Shown piece after piece: positions 1 to 5,986 of a DNA stretch of 8,083 nucleotides. Where the stretch lies: positions 1-8,083 of the forward strand of contig OMIJ01000110.1 in assembly GCA_900299065.1 (NCBI GenBank). Reading direction: 5' to 3'. The stretch is from Hyphomicrobiales bacterium. Its GTDB lineage: Bacteria > Pseudomonadota > Alphaproteobacteria > Rhizobiales > Beijerinckiaceae. Position numbers and translations under genes: made by a program. The stretch's first letter is position 1, and every line of letters begins with the position of its first letter. The notes under the pieces were generated by a model, which was given only the letters and a program-made list of their open reading frames with translations, had not been told where the DNA came from and ran no database searches.

Positions 1-41
1 GCGTAGCGTCTCGTGGGCTCGGAGATGTGTATAAGAGACAG
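1..41 (+). other. Untrimmed Illumina Nextera adapter (artefact, not genomic)
   Basis: Positions 8-22 read GTCTCGTGGGCTCGG and positions 23-41 read AGATGTGTATAAGAGACAG. Together these are the standard Nextera read-2 transposase adapter, and the last 19 bases are the hyperactive Tn5 mosaic end. The seven bases before it, GCGTAGC, equal the last seven of the eight-base N709 index as it reads in the adapter (AGCGTAGC); the index name is from memory. This is library-preparation sequence left on a contig end. Genomic sequence begins at 42. Any reading frame that starts inside it has a false N-terminus. Confidence 0.97.
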
Positions 42-347
42 GTTTCAACCTCCGGCATTGACATGATCGACATTACGGGCGCGACCTTTACCAATATCAC
101 TGCGGTCATCTCCAGCCTTTCGTCCAGCTCAAGGGGCTCCACCTATGCCACTTTTGGCTCGAACATAGCCAAAGGCAGTCATTTCCTCGTCCAATATACA
201 GCCAGCGATGGCGTCCATATTGCTGAAATCACTCAAGGGGCGACCTCCAATCACTTGGCCAGCACCTCAACAGGCGTTGATCTGATTGATCTGGTTGGTG
301 TGACCCAGCATGTGAACGCCGCCAATCTGATGATCCTGGCCGCTTAA
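42..347 (+). CDS. C-terminal fragment of a repeat-rich secreted/surface protein (5' end missing)
   Basis: About 101 codons end at TAA (345-347). The start is lost beyond the contig end, and a GTG at 27 lies in adapter and is not a start. The visible protein is rich in Ser, Thr, Gly, Ala and Asp, has no cysteine and has no membrane segment. Two related 13-residue units occur 73 residues apart (codons at 48-86 and 267-305). They read TSGIDMIDITGAT and STGVDLIDLVGVT, six positions identical and the rest mostly conservative. The short hydrophobic end after the second unit (NAANLMILAA) resembles the final beta-strand ends of large calcium-binding, RTX or VCBS-type proteins exported by type I secretion. 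That family assignment is an inference from composition and pattern. No GGxGxD nonapeptide is visible in this fragment. It could equally be the end of another beta-repeat adhesin. Confidence 0.6.
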   Translation, partial: VSTSGIDMIDITGATFTNITAVISSLSSSSRGSTYATFGSNIAKGSHFLVQYTASDGVHIAEITQGATSNHLASTSTGVDLIDLVGVTQHVNAANLMILAA

Positions 348-357
348 GACCCATTCA

Positions 358-393
358 ACCTGCCAGATCGGTTGTTGCAGCCTTCTGGCAGGT
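358..393 (+). terminator. Hairpin after the repeat protein, possible terminator
   Basis: A perfect 9-bp inverted repeat, ACCTGCCAG (358-366) and CTGGCAGGT (385-393), flanks an 18-base loop. It starts 10 bases after the stop codon of the upstream gene. There is no T-run after it, so it is not a classic intrinsic terminator. It could act as a weak terminator or as a 3' stabilising structure. Confidence 0.4.
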
Positions 394-472
394 GGACCCA
401 TCTGGTTCACCTCGATTTAAGCCCTCTTGTGCTAAAAAAATACTCAATCTCCTAGATGTATGAGGAGAGGGG

Positions 473-502
473 CTAACACCTGCGACCAAAATTACCTATA
501 TT
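473..502 (+). promoter_or_regulatory. Candidate sigma-70-type promoter for the M16 peptidase pair
   Basis: CTAACA (473-478) and TATATT (497-502), 18 bases apart, match the -35 and -10 consensus at four and five of six positions. Transcription would start near 509, giving a leader of roughly 33 bases before the ATG at 542. This was picked by eye in the only gap upstream of the two peptidase genes. Alphaproteobacterial promoters often deviate from the consensus. Confidence 0.35.
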
Positions 503-541
503 GTCGGGTAATGGTTTATCGCTCTTAGTGAACGGATCATC

Positions 542-1897
542 ATGGCCCAGTTTTCTTCTGCACCATCTGCAAGCACACCGATCATGCTCACCCCGGGCTC
601 GGCCTCCAACGCCCAACACGCATCCGGGCCAGCGATTGCGCATTTTACCCTTTCCAACGGCATGGATGTTGTGGTGATCCCTGATCTTCGTGCCCCCGTT
701 GTCACCCATATGGTGTGGTATCGGAATGGCTCGGCAGATGATCCGGCAGGCAAATCGGGCATAGCGCATTTCCTAGAGCATTTGATGTTCAAAGGCACAA
801 GCAAACATGCACAGGGTGAATTCTCCGATATGGTCGCAGAATTGGGCGGGCAGGAAAACGCCTTCACCTCGCAAGATTACACTGCCTATTATCAGCGCGT
901 GCCCAAAGAACATTTGCCCATTCTGATGGAGTTCGAGGCTGATCGCATGACCAACCTTGCGCTCACCGATGAGGTGGTGACGCCCGAGCGCGATGTGGTG
1001 CTGGAAGAGCGGCGCATGCGCACAGATTCCGACCCCTCTGCGCAATTGAATGAAGCTGTGCAGGCGGCACTTTTCACGCATCATCCTTATGGCAAGCCCA
1101 TTATTGGCTGGCAGCATGAAATAGAGAGCCTGGATCGCAGTGATGCGCTGGCCTATTATCAACGCTTCTATACGCCTACTAATGCCATTCTGATCGTGGC
1201 TGGCGATGTGGACGCAGAGCAAGTGCGCCTATTGGCTGAGAAAACCTATGGCCAGATTCCCGCACGCAATGAAGCGCCCTTGCGCAATCGCCCACAGGAG
1301 CCCGAGCCGCGCGCCCATCGCATGGTTTCATTGAGTGATGAAAAGGTGGAACAACCCAGTCATCAGCGCGTCTATCTTGTGCCCTCCTATCGCACAGCGC
1401 AAAAGGGCGAAGCAGAGGCGCTGGAATTGCTCTCGCATCTTTTAGGCGGCGGGCAGACGAGCCTTTTGTACAAAACACTGGTCGTTGAACGCAAAAGAGC
1501 GGTGATGGCCGGTTGCTATTATATGGGCACATCACTCGATCAAACGCGCTTCTGGGTCTATGCCGTGCCTGCAGAAGGCGTGAGCCTTGAAGAGTTAGAT
1601 GGCGATGTGATTGGCGTGATCAATGATCTGATCAAAGCCGGCATTGATGAGGCTGATCTGGCGAGAGCCAAGACAAGGCTGATTGCCGATGCGGTCTATG
1701 CGCAAGATAGCCAGACATCGCTGGCCAGATGGTATGGTGCGGCTTTGACGACAGGCTCGACCATTCAAGATATTCGCGAATGGCCGGATCGAATTGATGC
1801 GGTTGGCGCTGAGGATATTCGTCAGGCTGCGAAAAAATGGCTCGATACGAAGCGCTCAGTGCTCGGCCTGCTTAAACCGGAAGAGATTGCGGCCTGA
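542..1897 (+). CDS. M16B family zinc metallopeptidase, catalytic subunit
   Basis: This 451-residue protein has the usual single-chain M16B length: two roughly 220-residue halves. The inverted zinc motif HFLEH lies at residues 76-80 (zinc ligands His76 and His80, catalytic Glu79). Glu156, in the VVLEER stretch 80 residues after His76, is the likely third ligand. The second half carries a GGG-containing segment (LLGGGQTSLLY), but the partner's RGLAY signature is replaced, so the substrate-binding Arg/Tyr pair seems absent or degenerate. The first 33 residues are Ala/Ser/Pro-rich with no hydrophobic signal peptide, so export is not evident. ATG 542 is chosen because an in-frame stop lies at 509-511 with no other start between them; its ribosome binding site is weak. 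A non-catalytic partner gene follows 53 bases downstream. Heterodimeric M16B pairs of this type are known, for example in Sphingomonas. The natural substrate cannot be read from sequence. Confidence 0.93.
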   Translation: MAQFSSAPSASTPIMLTPGSASNAQHASGPAIAHFTLSNGMDVVVIPDLRAPVVTHMVWYRNGSADDPAGKSGIAHFLEHLMFKGTSKHAQGEFSDMVAELGGQENAFTSQDYTAYYQRVPKEHLPILMEFEADRMTNLALTDEVVTPERDVVLEERRMRTDSDPSAQLNEAVQAALFTHHPYGKPIIGWQHEIESLDRSDALAYYQRFYTPTNAILIVAGDVDAEQVRLLAEKTYGQIPARNEAPLRNRPQEPEPRAHRMVSLSDEKVEQPSHQRVYLVPSYRTAQKGEAEALELLSHLLGGGQTSLLYKTLVVERKRAVMAGCYYMGTSLDQTRFWVYAVPAEGVSLEELDGDVIGVINDLIKAGIDEADLARAKTRLIADAVYAQDSQTSLARWYGAALTTGSTIQDIREWPDRIDAVGAEDIRQAAKKWLDTKRSVLGLLKPEEIAA

Positions 1898-1906
1898 CTT
1901 GGCCGC
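1889..1906 (+). other. GC-rich hairpin with the stop codon in its loop
   Basis: GCGGCC (1889-1894) and GGCCGC (1901-1906) are perfect inverted repeats around the loop TGACTT, whose first three bases are the stop codon of the upstream peptidase gene. No T-run follows. It sits between the two subunit genes and could influence coupling or mRNA stability, but a 6-bp stem may also be chance. Confidence 0.3.
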
Positions 1907-1930
1907 GTCCCTCGGGGCCTTATCATTTCA

Positions 1931-1954
1931 ATGACATTTATGGAAACGCTATGA
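1931..1954 (+). other. Seven-codon reading frame overlapping the next start (ATGA)
   Basis: A frame of ATG ACA TTT ATG GAA ACG CTA TGA ends so that its TGA overlaps the ATG of the second peptidase gene (ATGA at 1951-1954). Neither this frame nor the downstream start has a strong Shine-Dalgarno sequence. It could help reinitiation at the second gene, but it has no strong ribosome site and may be accidental. Confidence 0.15.
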
Positions 1955-3240
1955 CCGCCACTCAAACGGCCAATGTTCAAAATATAGGCTCGCGCGCCTC
2001 TCGCGTGCAAAAGATCATCACACCTGCCGGGCTCGAATGCTGGCTTGTTGAAGATTATGCTGTGCCTCTGGTTGCCTTTGACTTTGCCTTTCGCGGCGGC
2101 AACACACAAGATCCCAAGGGGCGTGAAGGCGCGACCAGCATGCTGGCTGGCCTACTTGATGAGGGCGCAGGCAATATGGATGCCGATGCCTTTCATCGCG
2201 CATTGGATGATAAAGCGGTAGAGATTTCCTTCTCGGCTGATCGCGATATGTTCAGCGGACGCCTCAAGACTCTCACGCGCCATATTGATGCTGCCTTTGA
2301 ATTGTTGCGCCTAAGCGTGAATTCAGCCCGCTTGGATGAAGATGCTATTGAACGCATCCGCAGCCAGATGATTGCAGGACTCAAGCGCGAGGCGAAAGAT
2401 CCAGATGCGCTGGCTGGCAAGGCTTTTCGTGAAATGGCTTTTCCCGGCCATGCTTATGGACGCCCGGGGCGCGGCACTTTAGAGAGCGTGCCACATATTA
2501 CGCGTGATGATTTGATTGGTCTGCGCGGCGCCATTTTGGCGCGTGACAAGATCAAGATTGCCGCAGTGGGCGCGATTGATGCCAGAAAGCTCGCCAGCCT
2601 CATTGATCTTGTGTTTGGCGATTTGCCTGCGACAGGCAAGCTTATTCAAGTACCCGATGTGACGCTTGCGCATCAGGGCGAGCGGCATGTTGTTGATGTG
2701 GATGTGCCGCAATCCACCATTCGCTTTGCGCTTCCCGGCCTAGCGCGCAAAGATCCTGATTTCATGATCGCGACTGTAGTCAATCATATTCTGGGCGGCG
2801 GCGTGTTTTCAGCGCGTCTATTCAAAGAAGTGCGCGAGAAGCGCGGCCTAGCCTATTCAGTCTATTCCTCGCTCGCCAATTTCGATCATGCCGCTTTATT
2901 CTCCGGTGGCACATCTACTAAGAATGAGCGCGTCGCAGAATCCTTGAGCGTGATCGAAGAAGAGATTGCCAAAATGGCCGCTGACGGGCCAACAGCAGAT
3001 GAGCTCGAAAAAGCGAAAAAATATCTCACCGGCTCTTATGCTCTGCGCTTCGACACTTCGACCAAAATCTGCGAGCAATTGGTGCATTTGCAGATCGAGG
3101 GTTTTAGCGTTGATTATCTCGACCAGCGTAATGGGCTCATTGAGGCTGTCACACTGGAGCAGACACAGCGCGTTGCCAAAAGATTGTTCGATGGCAAGAA
3201 GCTGTTGGTGACGATTGCAGGTCGCCCCGAAGGTCTGTGA
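1951..3240 (+). CDS. M16B peptidase-like protein, non-catalytic partner subunit
   Basis: This 429-residue M16-fold protein lacks a zinc site. The segment aligning with HxxEH of the upstream protein reads SMLAG at residues 63-67, so both His and the Glu are replaced. The second half keeps a strong M16 signature: GGGVFSARLF followed by REKRGLAYSVYS, with Arg295 and Tyr302 (R-x6-Y) in the position of the substrate-binding pair of pitrilysin and insulysin. In known M16B heterodimers one chain supplies zinc and the other supplies this Arg/Tyr pair, and the two proteins here fit that division. No signal peptide is seen (the N-terminus MTATQTANVQ is polar). ATG 1951 is the natural start, with only a weak GGAAAC upstream. 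The gene is co-directional with the catalytic subunit, 53 bases away, so co-transcription is likely. A stand-alone processing role is unlikely without the partner. Confidence 0.92.
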   Translation: MTATQTANVQNIGSRASRVQKIITPAGLECWLVEDYAVPLVAFDFAFRGGNTQDPKGREGATSMLAGLLDEGAGNMDADAFHRALDDKAVEISFSADRDMFSGRLKTLTRHIDAAFELLRLSVNSARLDEDAIERIRSQMIAGLKREAKDPDALAGKAFREMAFPGHAYGRPGRGTLESVPHITRDDLIGLRGAILARDKIKIAAVGAIDARKLASLIDLVFGDLPATGKLIQVPDVTLAHQGERHVVDVDVPQSTIRFALPGLARKDPDFMIATVVNHILGGGVFSARLFKEVREKRGLAYSVYSSLANFDHAALFSGGTSTKNERVAESLSVIEEEIAKMAADGPTADELEKAKKYLTGSYALRFDTSTKICEQLVHLQIEGFSVDYLDQRNGLIEAVTLEQTQRVAKRLFDGKKLLVTIAGRPEGL

Positions 3241-3253
3241 AGATTCACTGCCA

Positions 3254-3295
3254 ATAAAAACCGCCGGGTGCTAGCCAGCGCCCGGCGGTTTTTAT
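3254..3295. terminator. Strong bidirectional intrinsic terminator
   Basis: A near-perfect palindrome pairs 3254-3272 with 3277-3295: 19 base pairs including one G-U, with the four-base loop AGCC. The core is CCGCCGGG/CCCGGCGG. It is flanked by ATAAAAA on the left and TTTTTAT on the right, so each strand shows a GC stem followed by a T-run. It lies between the stop codons of two convergent genes (3240 on plus, 3313 on minus) and should terminate both. Confidence 0.93.
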
Positions 3296-3312
3296 CAAAT
3301 AAGATCTATCGA

Positions 3313-4353
3313 TCAGCGGCAGCCTTCCTTCTTTGAATTCTTGTTTTCAAGAACGAAAGGTCCGAGCTTTTCATTGGCATAATTGACATAGGTGTGATCG
3401 ATCACACGCTCGGCAGGAAAGACCTGTTGAGTGAATTTATTTTTCACATACCATTCCTGCATATCCATAATGCTGGCCACATTGATCTGACCATCGGCAG
3501 AACGCGTGTTCCAGAAGGCTGTATCAAAGAAAGCGGGATCGCGGTTGATGCCGGCCTTGACCAAAAGATCGACCATTTCCTTGCGGATCGAGCCATCATG
3601 ATAGGCCTGGCAATAATCACGCACGCCGCGCTGATAAGCGAGGAAGAAATTCTTCGCGGCTTCAGGATTCTTTTTGGCCCAATCGGTATTGAGTGACGTC
3701 ACCGCAATGGTGATGGGGGAAGGCTTGATGACTTCATCAGCACTGATATAGGGCAGTGCTATCCCCTTTTGTGGAAATTCGCTGGTCCATGTGGGAATGA
3801 CAAGACCGGCATCAATGGCCTTATTGGCAAAGGCAACTGCATATTGCGGGAAGGGGAAGATCTTCACATCAATATCGGCAATGGTCAGGCCATGGGGCTC
3901 GAGCATTTTGCCCAATTCATAAGTTGAGACAGAGCCCGGACCATTGGAGGCGACGATGCGACCTTTAAGATCCTTCGGGCTTTTGATCACTTCCTTCAGA
4001 TCGGGGCGGATCATCAACCAATGCCCCACTGGAGAAGATGCGCGTGAGGAGGTCATCACAATGGGAAGGTTTTTTGTGAAGGCGTTGAAATAGCCAGCTG
4101 ACACACCGCCTTCAACGATCTGATATTGATTTTGGGCGAGCAGAGCTATCGCATCGGCGGAGGAGTCGAGATCTTCAGCCTCGATCTTAATGCCCACTTC
4201 CTTGAAATAGCCACGGGCAATGGCAATCAGCGTTGCGCCAGAAGAGATTGAGCGAGCCATGCCCAGTTTCACCACAGTGTCTTCAGCCTGTGCCAAAGAT
4301 AAAGTGCTGACCAGAGCAGCCGTCGTCATCAAAGTTTTGAATATGAATTTCAT
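3313..4353 (-). CDS. NMT1/SsuA-like ABC transporter periplasmic substrate-binding protein
   Basis: This 346-residue protein has a clear Sec signal peptide: Lys2/Lys6, then a hydrophobic core, then an LAQA cleavage site after residue 23. There is no lipobox, so the mature protein should be soluble in the periplasm. The mature N-terminus (VKLGMARSISSGATLIAIARGYF) and the later LKGRIVASNGPGSVS segment are typical of the NMT1/THI5-like and nitrate/sulfonate/taurine-binding (SsuA, TauA) group. That group covers sulfonates, nitrate, thiamine precursors, aromatic acids and other organic ions, so the ligand cannot be named. Start ATG 4353 follows a G-rich ribosome site (GGGGGG, 5 bases upstream). No permease or ATPase gene lies within the window. 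The downstream neighbour is convergent and the upstream one is a flippase, so it appears to be an orphan binding protein or part of a scattered transporter. Confidence 0.88.
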   Translation of the reverse strand: MKFIFKTLMTTAALVSTLSLAQAEDTVVKLGMARSISSGATLIAIARGYFKEVGIKIEAEDLDSSADAIALLAQNQYQIVEGGVSAGYFNAFTKNLPIVMTSSRASSPVGHWLMIRPDLKEVIKSPKDLKGRIVASNGPGSVSTYELGKMLEPHGLTIADIDVKIFPFPQYAVAFANKAIDAGLVIPTWTSEFPQKGIALPYISADEVIKPSPITIAVTSLNTDWAKKNPEAAKNFFLAYQRGVRDYCQAYHDGSIRKEMVDLLVKAGINRDPAFFDTAFWNTRSADGQINVASIMDMQEWYVKNKFTQQVFPAERVIDHTYVNYANEKLGPFVLENKNSKKEGCR

Positions 4354-4365
4354 CCTGTCCCCCCG

Positions 4366-4386
4366 AAATGGTCACCAATGCCATTT
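4366..4386. repeat. Small inverted repeat in the binding-protein leader
   Basis: AAATGG (4366-4371) and CCATTT (4381-4386) form a 6-bp inverted repeat with a 9-base spacer. It lies between the candidate start of transcription and the ribosome site of the substrate-binding protein gene, a position where an operator could sit. The arms are short and AT-rich, so chance is a real alternative. Confidence 0.2.
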
Positions 4387-4392
4387 GGCTTA

Positions 4393-4420
4393 TTTATAAG
4401 CGATCAAATAGCGCAGGCAA
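4393..4420 (-). promoter_or_regulatory. Candidate promoter for the substrate-binding protein gene
   Basis: On the minus strand TTGCCT (4415-4420) and TATAAA (4393-4398) are separated by 16 bases and match the -35 and -10 consensus at four and five of six positions. Transcription would start near 4386, giving a leader of about 33 bases. It lies in the 83-base gap after the flippase gene, which would make the binding-protein gene independently transcribed. Found by eye. Confidence 0.38.
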
Positions 4421-4436
4421 AGCCCCTTTAATGGAC

Positions 4437-5858
4437 TTAAGCCTCTTGCGGCTTGAGCCTTTTGAAGACGAGGCTGCGCAGACCGGCAATGTCAAAACAC
4501 AGAACAAACAGGCTATAGACAAGACTGCCCAGGAGCACTTGCAGGCCTAGGGTTTGCAAGCCGGCTGGCAGGCCTTGCAATGGCCAGAGCGCCAAAGCCA
4601 TGAAGATGACGCCCAATATTGAGAAAAAGAGATCACGTGCGCGCGGCCAGCGGGGCGATTGCACCGCGGCAAAGATCAACAGACTGATCATGGCGACAAT
4701 GAGCGCGCCCGCTTGCGCCAAGGCATAATTTGAGGCATCGGGCATTTGCGGCAGGACCACAATGAAGAAAATATCTGTCACACAGGCCATTACAGACGCC
4801 GTGATCAAAGGCCGAGTCATTTTGATAATCTGAAACACCGGATTAATCGCAAAATTCATCAAGCCAAAACACAACAGGCCCGGCAGCAGCAATTTGAGAT
4901 AATGGCCAAAGGGGCCGCGATAAAGCTCGGGTACAAGCACATGTTCAAGACTTGGCACAATGAACCAGAGCCCGACAGCAGCAGGCAAGAGAATGGCAAT
5001 GACAATCGACATATTGCGCGAGATCTGATCGAGCGCGCGCTCGGGGCCATGCTGATCATCGGTGCGCACAGCAATCTGGAACAGCAAAACATCGAGCGCA
5101 GATCCAAAGGCAGCGATCAAGCGCGTGCCCATGTCATAGGCAAGAGAAAACTGGCCTGTTTCGGCAAAACCAAAGTGTTTGGTCACCAAGGCCCGATTAC
5201 CAAGCACAATTGCCAGATAGAAAATATTGGCAGTAATAATAGGCAGGCTATATTTGGCTGCATCCATTGCCAAATCAAACCGCGCCAGTTTGGGATGGGC
5301 TTCGCGATCCGACACAGCAGATCGCACGAATATCAAAGATCCGGCCATGCTCAAACAGGCACCCGTTAAAGCAATCAAGGCGGAACCTGTTAGCAATGCG
5401 CCCCCAACGGTCAATATAATCGCTAGAATGTTCTTGAAGATGACCAGGCGGGCATAAACACCATCGAGGAAGCGCGCGCGGATCAGGGCCGTGTGATAAT
5501 CAAACAGACCATTGGCTATGGCTGCGGCGACAGCAAGGCCCAAAAGGGAAGGCGTAAGCGCCAGCTCAATGCCCGAGAGAATGAAAAGAATGGCCCCAGC
5601 AGCCAAGGCAGCCGACATGATCGCAGCAGCGACATCCAATGTGGCTCGCAATTCCGGTTTGGTTTCACGAGAGCGCTGCGAATAAAAGCGCACCGCGGCC
5701 AACCGAATCCAGTCCACGACAATATTCTGGATGAAGGCAGCCACACTCAAGGCCAAAGCAAAACGGCCGAACTGCTCCGGGCCGAGAAATTTGGCCACCA
5801 GCAGACCGATCATGAAATTGAAGATCGTATTGACCAGAAAGGCGGCCAGAACCTTCAT
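4437..5858 (-). CDS. Polysaccharide flippase-like multi-pass membrane protein (MOP/Wzx-type)
   Basis: This 473-residue, very hydrophobic protein has roughly 12-14 predicted membrane helices along its full length. The N-terminal part has the lipopolysaccharide/polysaccharide exporter signature: a first helix (LAAFLVNTIFNFMIGLLVAK) followed at once by FLGPEQFGRFALAL. Length and layout fit the oligosaccharide flippase families (Wzx, ExoT-like) of the MOP superfamily, which move lipid-linked sugars from the cytoplasmic to the periplasmic face of the inner membrane. ATG 5858 is chosen because the first helix starts immediately after it. GGTG about 8 bases upstream is a weak ribosome site. Flippases usually sit among glycosyltransferase and polymerase genes, but here the neighbours are a binding protein and ETF-QO, so the exported glycan cannot be inferred. 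A C-terminal basic tail (FKRLKPQEA) is probably cytoplasmic. A transporter of another MOP subfamily is the main alternative. Confidence 0.85.
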   Translation of the reverse strand: MKVLAAFLVNTIFNFMIGLLVAKFLGPEQFGRFALALSVAAFIQNIVVDWIRLAAVRFYSQRSRETKPELRATLDVAAAIMSAALAAGAILFILSGIELALTPSLLGLAVAAAIANGLFDYHTALIRARFLDGVYARLVIFKNILAIILTVGGALLTGSALIALTGACLSMAGSLIFVRSAVSDREAHPKLARFDLAMDAAKYSLPIITANIFYLAIVLGNRALVTKHFGFAETGQFSLAYDMGTRLIAAFGSALDVLLFQIAVRTDDQHGPERALDQISRNMSIVIAILLPAAVGLWFIVPSLEHVLVPELYRGPFGHYLKLLLPGLLCFGLMNFAINPVFQIIKMTRPLITASVMACVTDIFFIVVLPQMPDASNYALAQAGALIVAMISLLIFAAVQSPRWPRARDLFFSILGVIFMALALWPLQGLPAGLQTLGLQVLLGSLVYSLFVLCFDIAGLRSLVFKRLKPQEA

Positions 5859-5986
5859 GCGGCAATCACCAAAGTCACTTCATGCGCCAGAACAGTAAGA
5901 ACACTGAGAGAGGGTCAGTAAAACACGATTCTTGTTAAATAATTATCCTCTGCTCTCTTTATGCTGGAGACGTCGCAGCAGCCCCC
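5859..5986. other. Intergenic region upstream of the flippase gene
   Basis: This 128-base, comparatively AT-rich gap lies between the end of ETF-QO and the start of the flippase gene, both on minus. A GATAAT box (5942-5947, minus strand) is a good -10 match, but only a poor -35 (TCTCCA, 5965-5970) precedes it. A 5-bp inverted repeat, ACTGA (5903-5907) and TCAGT (5915-5919), also lies here. I see no clear intrinsic terminator for ETF-QO and no small gene. Confidence 0.3.

Noticed and set aside
23..41. Tn5 mosaic end suggesting a natural transposon
   Set aside because: It is directly preceded by the Nextera read-2 adapter and an index-like sequence, so it is library adapter, not a mobile element.
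27..41. GTG start for the first protein
   Set aside because: The codon lies inside the adapter; the true gene start is outside the contig.
473..1222. Minus-strand open frames over the first peptidase gene
   Set aside because: They are antisense to a clear M16 gene with intact catalytic motif.
4746..5369. 207-codon plus-strand open frame
   Set aside because: It lies antisense within the flippase gene. Its translation is rich in His, Gln, Asn and Arg without family features, as expected of the reverse of a membrane-protein gene.
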